From: CAG-170 sp022779365
Lineage (GTDB): Bacteria > Bacillota > Clostridia > Oscillospirales > Oscillospiraceae
Direction of reading: 5' to 3'
Assembly: GCA_022779365.1 (NCBI GenBank)
Contig: JALFSI010000018.1
Location: 1 to 61,708 of the forward strand
DNA length: 61,708 nucleotides
Shown here one piece after another: positions 49,392 to 56,296 of the stretch. The notes beneath the pieces were generated by a model, which saw only the letters and a list, made by a program, of their open reading frames with translations, searched no databases and had not been told where the DNA came from. Position 1 is the stretch's first letter, and the number at the start of each line of letters is the position of its first letter. Made by a program: the position numbers and the translations under genes.

Positions 49392-49412
49392 CTTGAAACC
49401 AACGGTTTCAAG
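49392..49412 (-). terminator. Terminator of the tRNA-Thr gene
   Basis: On the minus strand CTTGAAACC, loop GTT, GGTTTCAAG is followed by GCTTTTTCTTT. It lies just after the tRNA 3' end. Confidence 0.85.
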
Positions 49413-49419
49413 ACTTTTC

Positions 49420-49495
49420 TGGAGCTGCTGGGCAGATTCGAACTGCCGACCTCGTCATTACCAATGACGCGCTCTACCAACTGAGCTACAGTAGC
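49420..49495 (-). tRNA. tRNA-Thr (anticodon GGT)
   Basis: This is a 76-base tRNA with encoded CCA. D arm GCTC/GAGC, anticodon stem CGTCA/TGACG with loop TTGGTAA (anticodon GGT, reads ACC), T arm GGCAG TTCGAAT CTGCC. The acceptor stem GCTACTG / CAGCAGC has one A-C mismatch at position 4-69; all other pairs are Watson-Crick. It is transcribed alone from a near-consensus promoter. Confidence 0.93.
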
Positions 49496-49518
49496 ATTCG
49501 CTGTTAGACAGCTTTTGT

Positions 49519-49546
49519 ATTATAGCATAAAGCGCGTATTTGTCAA
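49519..49546 (-). promoter_or_regulatory. Promoter of tRNA-Thr
   Basis: On the minus strand TTGACA (49546-49541), 16 bp, TATAAT (49524-49519) with an extended TGC. Both hexamers are perfect consensus. Confidence 0.85.
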
Positions 49547-49564
49547 GAGAAAAATGAAAAAACT

Positions 49565-49634
49565 TGACGAGCCGTTCGACATATTTCTGAAATGTTCGTC
49601 AGCGCTTGCGCCGCGGCGCTTTTTGTGCCATAAT
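49565..49634 (+). promoter_or_regulatory. Promoter and possible operator of the TetR gene
   Basis: TTGCGC (49606-49611), 17 bp, CATAAT (49629-49634). Upstream, TGACGA (49565-49570) and TCGTCA (49596-49601) form a wide inverted repeat that may be an operator. The operator suggestion is weak. Confidence 0.4.
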
Positions 49635-49676
49635 AGGCGCGGAAGAGGCACAACGGAGAGAACAGGAGCGCGCACT

Positions 49677-50240
49677 ATGCCCACGTTTACAAAGCAGGCG
49701 ATCAAGGTGAATTTCTGGATGCTGCTCAAGCAGTATCCGCTGCGGGACATCACGGTCAAGATGATCGTGGAGCACTGCGGGATCAACCGCAAGTCCTTCT
49801 ATTATCATTATCAGGACGTCCCCGCGCTGCTCGGCGAGATCATCAAGGAGCGCGTCGACGAGATGCTGGAGAGCTTCCGCGACGTAAGCTCGATCGGGGA
49901 CAGCCTGAACGTCGTCCTGCGCGACCTCATCGCGGAAAAGACCGCCATCCAGCACATCTATTATTCCGTGAGCCGCGACGTGTTTGAGGCGGGGCAGATG
50001 CAGCTCTGCGACTACGTTGTGCGCGGCTACATCCACGACATCGCCGCAAAATACGCGCTGAGCGGACAGGACGAAGAGCTGCTGGTGCGTTTTTACCGCG
50101 GGCAGTGCTTCGGCATCATCATGGACTGGATGATGCAGGGAATGCCGGAGGACGTATTCGCGTACCTGCACCGCATCTGCTCCATCCGATACGGCTTTGC
50201 GGAGGAGCTTGCGCAAAAGCTGAGCAGCACCCCTGCCTGA
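49677..50240 (+). CDS. TetR/AcrR-family transcriptional regulator
   Basis: The 187-residue regulator has an N-terminal helix-turn-helix: ITVKMIVEHCGINRKSFYYH. Its helical C-terminal ligand or dimerisation domain resembles the TetR_C type found with dihydroxyacetone-kinase regulators (YVVRGYIHDIAAKY, FYRGQCFGIIMDWMMQGMP). AGGAG lies 9 bases before the ATG at 49677. It is followed by a terminator and then an independent promoter for the HdeD-FtsH operon, which is its most obvious candidate target. Confidence 0.87.
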   Translation: MPTFTKQAIKVNFWMLLKQYPLRDITVKMIVEHCGINRKSFYYHYQDVPALLGEIIKERVDEMLESFRDVSSIGDSLNVVLRDLIAEKTAIQHIYYSVSRDVFEAGQMQLCDYVVRGYIHDIAAKYALSGQDEELLVRFYRGQCFGIIMDWMMQGMPEDVFAYLHRICSIRYGFAEELAQKLSSTPA

Positions 50241-50259
50241 AGCGGCATATAACGACTGA

Positions 50260-50291
50260 GACCCCGGCGCGTCATGGGATGTGCCGGGGTC
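50260..50291 (+). terminator. Hairpin after the TetR gene
   Basis: A 9-bp GC-rich stem, GACCCCGGC / GCCGGGGTC, has a 14-base loop and no U-run; possible terminator. Confidence 0.5.
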
Positions 50292-50422
50292 CCGGTATAG
50301 AGAGGGGAAACGGTCAGAGTGATACGCCGTGCGGCACAATGGCCAAAGGCAATGCGTCTGTGACGTTTTTGGACAAATCGGCGCGAGTGTGGCAATTGGT
50401 AACACGCGCGCGCAAATGCCCA

Positions 50423-50451
50423 TTGCCGAAAACTGGCGCGGGTGCTATGCT
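50423..50451 (+). promoter_or_regulatory. Predicted promoter of the HdeD-FtsH operon
   Basis: TTGCCG (50423-50428), 17 bp, TATGCT (50446-50451) with extended TGC. Just upstream, GTGT...CAATTG...ACAC (about 50389-50404) is a partial inverted repeat. Confidence 0.55.
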
Positions 50452-50475
50452 GTAGGTGAAAAAGGGGGAGATGCC

Positions 50476-51033
50476 ATGCGTACTGCAATGCCGGTGAAAA
50501 CGGCAAAAATCGGGTATCTGGTCATGTCCGGGCTGCTGTGCCTGCTCGGCGTGCTTGTGATCTGCGACCCCGGCGCGTCCATGCGGACGCTCGGGATGCT
50601 GTGCGGGCTGACAATGCTCGCGTTTGGGCTGGTGAAGCTCGTCGGATATTTTTCCAAGGACCTGTTCCGGCTGGCGTTTGAAAACGACCTGTCCTCCGGC
50701 ATTCTGATGCTGGTGCTGGGCGCGAGCTTGCTGCTGCACACGGACGGGACGCTGAATTTCTTCTGCACGGTGATCGGCATCCTGATCCTCGCGGACGGGC
50801 TGTTCAAGGTGCAGATCGCGGCGGACGCGCGTCCGTTCGGCATCCGCCAGTGGGCGCTTTTGATGGCGGCGGCGATCATCACGGCGGCGTTCGGCTGCCT
50901 GCTGATCTTCCGTCCCGGCGCGAGCGTGAACCTGCTTGGCAGGCTGCTGGGCGTGTCGCTCATTCTGGAGGGCGCGATGAATATCATCACCATGCTGACC
51001 ACGGTCAGTACTGCGGCGCGCCGCACCGCATAG
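50476..51033 (+). CDS. HdeD/DUF308-family membrane protein (first copy)
   Basis: This 185-residue protein has six predicted transmembrane helices in three pairs, each containing the short motif PGASM/PGASV-type turn seen in HdeD-family proteins (CDPGASMRTLGMLCG, FRPGASVNLLGRLLG). HdeD is linked to acid and membrane stress in enterobacteria; its biochemical role is unknown. GGGGGAG precedes the ATG at 50476. It is the first gene of the operon and is followed by ftsH after 27 bases. Confidence 0.85.
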   Translation: MRTAMPVKTAKIGYLVMSGLLCLLGVLVICDPGASMRTLGMLCGLTMLAFGLVKLVGYFSKDLFRLAFENDLSSGILMLVLGASLLLHTDGTLNFFCTVIGILILADGLFKVQIAADARPFGIRQWALLMAAAIITAAFGCLLIFRPGASVNLLGRLLGVSLILEGAMNIITMLTTVSTAARRTA

Positions 51034-51060
51034 AGATCTGAGCATAGAGGGGGCAATTCT

Positions 51061-52893
51061 ATGAAGGAAGTCAAATCACCGAAAAAACCACTGATCTACT
51101 ATTACAGCATCATCATCCTGATCGTGCTGCTGTTTAACGTGGTCGTTGCGCCGCTGCTGATGAAAAATCAGGTGGAAGAGGTCGATTACGGCACGTTCAT
51201 GCGCATGATCGACGAAAAAAACATCGGCGAGGTCGAGGTCGAGGACGACGAGATCGTCTTTACCGACAAGGATAAGCAGCAGGTCTATACGACCGGCGCG
51301 ATGGACGACCCTACGCTGACGCAGCGGCTGTATGACGCCGGGGCGACGTTCACCAAGCAGGTGCAGCAGACCACATCGCCCGTCCTGAGCTTCATCCTCA
51401 GCACGCTCGTGCCGCTGCTGATCTTCTTTGGCATCGGGCAGTATCTGAGCAAAAAGCTGGTGGAGAGCGCGGGCGGCAAGAACTCCATGATGTTCGGCGG
51501 CGCGGGCAGATCCAACGCCAAGGTCTACGTCCAGTCCACACAGGGCATTCATTTTGCCGACGTCGCCGGCGAGGATGAGGCAAAGGAGAGCTTGCAGGAG
51601 ATCGTGGATTATCTCCACAATCCCGAAAAATACACCGAGGCGGGCGCGTCGATGCCGAAGGGCATCCTGCTCGTCGGTCCTCCGGGAACGGGCAAAACGA
51701 TGCTGGCAAAGGCAGTTGCCGGCGAGTCGAATGTACCGTTCTTCTCCATCTCCGGCTCGGAGTTTGTGGAGATGTTTGTGGGTATGGGCGCGAGCAAGGT
51801 GCGCGACCTGTTTGCGCAGGCAAAGGAAAAAGCGCCCTGCATCGTGTTTATCGACGAGATCGACGCCATCGGGCAGAAGCGCAGCAGCGGCAATATGGGC
51901 GGCAATGACGAGCGCGAGCAGACGCTCAACCAGCTCCTCACCGAAATGGACGGCTTTGAGGGCAATAACGGCGTCATCATCCTCGCCGCCACGAACCGCC
52001 CCGAGTCGCTTGACCCGGCGCTCACGCGCCCCGGTCGGTTTGACCGCCGCGTGCCGGTGGAGCTGCCGGACCTTGCCGGTCGTGAAGCCATTTTGAAGGT
52101 ACACGCCAAGAAGATCAAAACCGCCGACGATGTGAATTTCCACACCATCGCGCGGATGGCATCCGGCGCGTCGGGTGCGGAGCTTGCCAACATCATCAAC
52201 GAGGCGGCGCTGCGCGCTGTGCGCGACCATCGCGTGATCGTCACGGGGGCAGACCTCGAAGAGAGCATTGAGGTCGTCATCGCGGGCTATCAGAAAAAGA
52301 GCGCCGTCCTGTCCGATCAGGAGAAGCACGTCGTTGCCTATCACGAGATCGGTCACGCGCTGGTCGCCGCCATGCAGACGCATTCCGCGCCGGTGCAGAA
52401 GATCACCATCATCCCGCGCACCTCCGGTGCGCTGGGCTACACGATGCAGGTCGATACCGGCGATAAATATCTTATGACCAAGCAGGAGATCGAGAATAAG
52501 ATCGCCACATTTACCGGCGGACGCGCGGCGGAGGAGGTCGTGTTCGGCGAGATCACAACGGGCGCCTCCAACGACATTGAGCAGGCGACCAAGCTGGCGC
52601 GCGCCATGATCACGCGCTACGGCATGAGCGAGGAGTTCGACATGGTCGCTATGGAGACCGTCACGAACCAGTACCTCGGCGGCGACACGTCGCTGGCGTG
52701 CTCGGCGGATACGCAGAACCGCATCGACAAAAAGGTCGTGGAGCTTGTGAAGGCGCAGCACGAAAAGGCGAAGAAAATTCTGCTGGACAACCGAGCCAAG
52801 CTCGACGAGCTGGCACAGTTCCTCTATGAAAAAGAGACGATCACCGGCGAAGAGTTCATGAACATTCTGGAGCAGGGAGGCGGCAAGCAATGA
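51061..52893 (+). CDS. ftsH: ATP-dependent zinc metalloprotease FtsH
   Basis: The 610-residue membrane AAA+ protease removes damaged or unneeded membrane proteins. It has two N-terminal transmembrane helices (~11-33 and ~106-128) around an external domain. Walker A GPPGTGKT is at 206-213, the pore loop FVGMG at ~239, Walker B IVFIDEID at 261-268, the second region of homology at TRPGRFDRRV and the zinc site HEIGH at 428-432. The length is typical. GGGGGC precedes the ATG. It is sandwiched between two HdeD-like genes and overlaps the second (ATGA, 52890-52893). A housekeeping ftsH elsewhere in the genome is possible, making this a stress-dedicated copy (inference). Confidence 0.95.
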   Translation: MKEVKSPKKPLIYYYSIIILIVLLFNVVVAPLLMKNQVEEVDYGTFMRMIDEKNIGEVEVEDDEIVFTDKDKQQVYTTGAMDDPTLTQRLYDAGATFTKQVQQTTSPVLSFILSTLVPLLIFFGIGQYLSKKLVESAGGKNSMMFGGAGRSNAKVYVQSTQGIHFADVAGEDEAKESLQEIVDYLHNPEKYTEAGASMPKGILLVGPPGTGKTMLAKAVAGESNVPFFSISGSEFVEMFVGMGASKVRDLFAQAKEKAPCIVFIDEIDAIGQKRSSGNMGGNDEREQTLNQLLTEMDGFEGNNGVIILAATNRPESLDPALTRPGRFDRRVPVELPDLAGREAILKVHAKKIKTADDVNFHTIARMASGASGAELANIINEAALRAVRDHRVIVTGADLEESIEVVIAGYQKKSAVLSDQEKHVVAYHEIGHALVAAMQTHSAPVQKITIIPRTSGALGYTMQVDTGDKYLMTKQEIENKIATFTGGRAAEEVVFGEITTGASNDIEQATKLARAMITRYGMSEEFDMVAMETVTNQYLGGDTSLACSADTQNRIDKKVVELVKAQHEKAKKILLDNRAKLDELAQFLYEKETITGEEFMNILEQGGGKQ

Positions 52894-53432
52894 AAAGACG
52901 TTCCGGGTTTGGATGGCTGGAGCTGATCGAGGGCACTTTGCTGATCGTTTTGGGCTGCTATACGTTTGCGCGCCCGGACCGCGCGCTGACGGGCTTTATT
53001 GTGGTCTACGGCATTTTTGCCGTGGCGATGGGCGTGGCGGATATTCTGCTGTATATCCGTGTGGAGCGCTACCACGGCTTTGGACCGGTCGTGTCGCTCA
53101 TCTCCGGCGCGTTGAGCGTGATGGCGGGCGTGATGCTGCTGGTGTACCCCAACGCGGGCAAATGGGTGCTAAGCCTGCTGTTCCCGCTGTGGTTCATCGC
53201 GCACTGCATCTCGCGTCTGGCGGGGCTGAACGCCGTCAGCTTCTTTGCCGGACGGGCGGCGTACTGGTTTACGCTCATTCTCAATATCCTCGGGCTGATC
53301 CTCGGTGCGATGATGCTGTTTGACCCGTGGGTATCACTGCTGTCGCTGCAATATATCGTGGCGTTTTATCTGGTGCTGCTGGGCGCGGACTGTATTCTGC
53401 TCGCCTTCAGCCGCATCGGTCTGCGGGAGTAA
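52890..53432 (+). CDS. HdeD/DUF308-family membrane protein (second copy)
   Basis: The 180-residue protein has six hydrophobic segments (GTLLIVLGCYTFARPDRALT, GALSVMAGVMLLVYPNAGKW, GLILGAMMLFDPWVSLLSLQ). Each pair turns at a P-x-x-A/W motif as in the first copy, but the two proteins are only distantly similar. The start overlaps the ftsH stop by four bases, so the two proteins are made together. A membrane-stress role in partnership with FtsH is suggested by this coupling, not shown. Confidence 0.83.
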   Translation: MKRRSGFGWLELIEGTLLIVLGCYTFARPDRALTGFIVVYGIFAVAMGVADILLYIRVERYHGFGPVVSLISGALSVMAGVMLLVYPNAGKWVLSLLFPLWFIAHCISRLAGLNAVSFFAGRAAYWFTLILNILGLILGAMMLFDPWVSLLSLQYIVAFYLVLLGADCILLAFSRIGLRE

Positions 53433-53435
53433 GGC

Positions 53436-53918
53436 ATGGCCGGCTGGCTTGGCTTTTTAAGCTGTGCGCTCTATGCGGGCGTGCTGGGGATCGTGTCGTT
53501 TTTTGCCGGACGGCTGCTCGCGCGGTGCACATTCCGCCCGGAGCGCTTCCCGTGGCGCGCGTATGCGTGGGAGGACGGGCTGTGGAAGCGGCTTCGCATC
53601 CGCCGCTGGCAGGCGCGCGTGCCGGATATGAGCCGCCTGTTTACAAGGCTCATGCCTGCAAAGCGCCTGACAAAGGAGACTGCTGCCGACCTGCCGCGCA
53701 TGATCGCGGAGACGTGCGTGGCGGAGCTGACGCACACGGTGCTGTCATTTCTGGGACTGGCGATGCCGCTTTTGTGGCGCGGCGCGGGCGGCTGGATCGC
53801 GGCAGCGGTGTACATCGTGTTTGGAAATCTGACGTTCATTCTCGTGCAGAGATATAACCGCCCGCGGCTGCTGCGGCTGTATCAGCGGCAGCGCGCGGCG
53901 GGGAGCAAGGAGCACTGA
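53436..53918 (+). CDS. CrtO-like glycolipid acyltransferase-family membrane protein
   Basis: The 160-residue membrane protein has an N-terminal helix (residues ~5-27). A conserved central block follows, RLRIRRWQARVPDMSRLFTR, KRLTKETAADLPRMIAETCV and AELTHT. Two helices come next, then the signature VQRYNRPRLLRLYQR. This arrangement matches the family of glycosyl-4,4'-diaponeurosporenoate acyltransferase (CrtO of staphyloxanthin synthesis). No carotenoid genes are nearby; instead a diacylglycerol glycosyltransferase gene follows after 2 bases. Acylation of a membrane glycolipid is therefore the best guess. Confidence 0.75.
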   Translation: MAGWLGFLSCALYAGVLGIVSFFAGRLLARCTFRPERFPWRAYAWEDGLWKRLRIRRWQARVPDMSRLFTRLMPAKRLTKETAADLPRMIAETCVAELTHTVLSFLGLAMPLLWRGAGGWIAAAVYIVFGNLTFILVQRYNRPRLLRLYQRQRAAGSKEH

Positions 53919-53920
53919 CC

Positions 53921-55039
53921 ATGCGGACTTTGATATTGAGCTGCAACACCGGCGCGGGACATAATTCCTGCGCCCGTGCCATTCAGCAGGCGTACCGCGC
54001 CAATGGCGAGGTGTGCGATATTGTGGACGCGCTGACGTTTATTTCAGAGCGCGCGTCGCAGTTTATCTCTAATTGGCATACGCGCATCTATCTGTACGCG
54101 CCGCGGCTGTTCAGCGCGGGCTACGAAAAGGCGGAGCATCGCGAAGATCTGTTTCGCGAGGGGACGGCGGTGTACCGCTACATCACCTCCGGCGTGCGCA
54201 AGATGTACGAGTGCATCGCAGCGGGTGGGTATGACAACGTCATCTGCACGCACGTTTTTCCGGCGCTTGCGCTGACGGAGCTGCGGCGGCGTTTCCCGGA
54301 CCTGCGCGTGCTGACGAGCCATGTGTCCACGGACTACACCTGCTCGCCGTGCACGGCGGATTCCGGGCTCGACTGGTATTTCATGCCTGCGGCGGCGCTG
54401 GAGGATGAGTTCGTGCGCTGCGGCATTCCCCGGGAAAAGTTAGTTGCGAGCGGGATGCCGGTGCGGCGCGAATTTTACGCCCGCCCGGAAAAGGCGCAGG
54501 CAAAGCGGGCACTCGGCTTGCGCCCGGAGCAGCGGCATCTGGTAATGATGTGCGGCAGCATGGGCTGCGGACCGATGGAGGAGCTGACACAGCTCCTCGG
54601 CGCGCGGATGCAGCCGGGGGATGTCCTGAGCGTAGTGTGCAGCAAAAACGAAACGCTGCTTAGGAAGCTGCAAAAGCAGACGGCGGGCGCGGAGAACGTG
54701 CGCCTGCTGGGGCAGGTCGACGATGTGCCCGCGCTGCTGCACGGCGCGGACGTGTTTCTTACCAAGCCCGGCGGCTTGAGCACGAGTGAGGCGGTCGCCG
54801 CACGGCTGCCGATGGTGCTGATCGACGCCGTCGCGGGCTGCGAAGAGCATAATCTGGACTTTTTCCTGCGCGCCGGGATGGCGGTCACGGCAAATACACC
54901 GAACGAGATCGCAAATCTCGCGCTGGAGCTTGCGCACAGCGAGGCGCGCCTTGCGGAGATGCGCCGCGCGATGGAGACCGTCGCAGGCACACCCGCCGAC
55001 ATCATCCACGACTGGCTGCGCGACCACCAAACGACATAA
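53921..55039 (+). CDS. Processive diacylglycerol glycosyltransferase-like protein (MGDG synthase/UgtP family)
   Basis: The 372-residue GT-B glycosyltransferase of family GT28 starts LILSCNTGAGHNSCARAIQQ, the typical N-terminal loop of UgtP/MGDG synthases. The C-terminal nucleotide-sugar site has FLTKPGGLSTSEAVAARLPM. Members transfer glucose or galactose from a UDP-sugar to diacylglycerol at the membrane inner face, giving glycolipids and lipoteichoic-acid anchors. It is the last gene of the HdeD-FtsH-HdeD-CrtO operon and is followed by a strong terminator. Confidence 0.9.
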   Translation: MRTLILSCNTGAGHNSCARAIQQAYRANGEVCDIVDALTFISERASQFISNWHTRIYLYAPRLFSAGYEKAEHREDLFREGTAVYRYITSGVRKMYECIAAGGYDNVICTHVFPALALTELRRRFPDLRVLTSHVSTDYTCSPCTADSGLDWYFMPAAALEDEFVRCGIPREKLVASGMPVRREFYARPEKAQAKRALGLRPEQRHLVMMCGSMGCGPMEELTQLLGARMQPGDVLSVVCSKNETLLRKLQKQTAGAENVRLLGQVDDVPALLHGADVFLTKPGGLSTSEAVAARLPMVLIDAVAGCEEHNLDFFLRAGMAVTANTPNEIANLALELAHSEARLAEMRRAMETVAGTPADIIHDWLRDHQTT

Positions 55040-55043
55040 AAAA

Positions 55044-55080
55044 CGCCCTGCCGGCTTGAGCGTCCGGCAGGGTGTTTTTT
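55044..55080. terminator. Bidirectional terminator between glycosyltransferase and icd
   Basis: An 11-bp stem, CGCCCTGCCGG / CCGGCAGGGTG, with a 9-base loop is followed by TTTTTT. On the other strand it is followed by a T-rich run (from ATAAAAAA). Confidence 0.87.
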
Positions 55081-55093
55081 ATGATCTATGGGG

Positions 55094-56293
55094 TCACAGT
55101 AAGGAGCTTTCCAGCGTGGCGCGCACGGCATCGAGGAACGCGACGGACGTCACGCCCGTTTTGCCGCACAGACAGGCGAGGTCGCCCGTCATCGTGCCGG
55201 ACTGGATGGTGGCGATGCACGCCGCGTCGAGCTTGTCCGCAAACTCTGACAGAGGTGCGTTGCCGTCCAGCTCACCGCGCTTTCTAAGCGCGCCCGTCCA
55301 GGCGAAGATCGTCGCCACGGGGTTGGACGAGGTCTGCTCGCCCTTGAGGAAGCGGTAGTAATGGCGCGTGATGGTGCCGTGTGCCGCCTCATATTCATAG
55401 TTTCCGTCCGGGGAGACGAGTACACTCGTCATCATGGCAAGACTGCCGAACGCGGCGGAGATCATGTCGCTCATCACGTCGCCGTCGTAGTTCTTGCACG
55501 CCCAGATAAAACCGCCCTCGGAGCGCATAACGCGCGCCACGGCATCGTCAATGAGCGTGTAGAAATAGGTGATGCCCGCCTTTTCAAAATCAGCCTTGTA
55601 TTCTTCCTCAAAAATATGCTGGAAGATGAGCTTGAACGTCTGGTCGTACTGCTTGGAGATGGTATCCTTGGCAGAGAACCAAAGATCCTGCTTTGTGGTC
55701 AGCGCGTAGGCAAAGCAGCTCCGTGCGAAGGACTCGATGGACGAATCCTTGTTGTAAAGCCCCTGCAGAACGCCCGGGCACTCAAACTCGTAGATGGTCT
55801 TGGAAAACTCCGTGCCGTCTGTGCTGCGGAAGCTGAGCGTCGCCGTGCCGGGGCAGGGGACGCGGTACTCCGTGCCCTTATACAGGTCGCCATAGGCGTG
55901 ACGCGCGATGGTGATGGGCTTTTTCCAGCCGGAAACATACGCCGGGATCATGCCCGTGAGGATCGGCGCGCGGAACACCGTGCCGTCCAGAATGGCACGG
56001 ATCGTGCCGTTGGGGCTCTTCCACATCTCGTGGAGCTTATATTCCTCCATCCGCTGCGCGTTCGGGGTGATGGTGGCGCACTTGACGCCGACGTGCAGGC
56101 GTTTGATGGCGTTGCCTGCGTCGATCGTCACCTGGTCGCCTGTCTCGTCGCGGTGGGGAAGCCCAAGGTCATAGTATTCGGTGTTCAGCTCCACAAACGG
56201 CAGCAGCAGCCGGTCTTTGATCTCTTTCCAGAGAATGCGGGTCATTTCGTCGCCGTCCATCTCCACGATGGGGTTCATTTTGATCTTTTCCAT
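55094..56293 (-). CDS. icd: NADP-dependent isocitrate dehydrogenase (type II, eukaryotic-like)
   Basis: The 399-residue enzyme oxidises isocitrate to 2-oxoglutarate. The N-terminus NPIVEMDGDEMTRILWKEIK is diagnostic for the homodimeric type II family. The substrate-site motif is WKSPNGTIRAILDGTVFR, the metal-binding region is YDGDVMSDMISAAFGSLAMM, and AAHGTITRHYY precedes the cofactor-specificity segment. The length fits. It lies 3 bases after the aconitase gene, in one operon divergent from citrate synthase. Confidence 0.95.
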   Translation of the reverse strand: MEKIKMNPIVEMDGDEMTRILWKEIKDRLLLPFVELNTEYYDLGLPHRDETGDQVTIDAGNAIKRLHVGVKCATITPNAQRMEEYKLHEMWKSPNGTIRAILDGTVFRAPILTGMIPAYVSGWKKPITIARHAYGDLYKGTEYRVPCPGTATLSFRSTDGTEFSKTIYEFECPGVLQGLYNKDSSIESFARSCFAYALTTKQDLWFSAKDTISKQYDQTFKLIFQHIFEEEYKADFEKAGITYFYTLIDDAVARVMRSEGGFIWACKNYDGDVMSDMISAAFGSLAMMTSVLVSPDGNYEYEAAHGTITRHYYRFLKGEQTSSNPVATIFAWTGALRKRGELDGNAPLSEFADKLDAACIATIQSGTMTGDLACLCGKTGVTSVAFLDAVRATLESSLL

Positions 56294-56296
56294 AGT

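Noticed and set aside
51061..52893. FtsH operon as a defence system
   Set aside because: AAA+ proteases do occur in defence loci, but the neighbours here (HdeD-like, acyltransferase, glycosyltransferase) point to membrane homeostasis and no nuclease or abortive effector is present.
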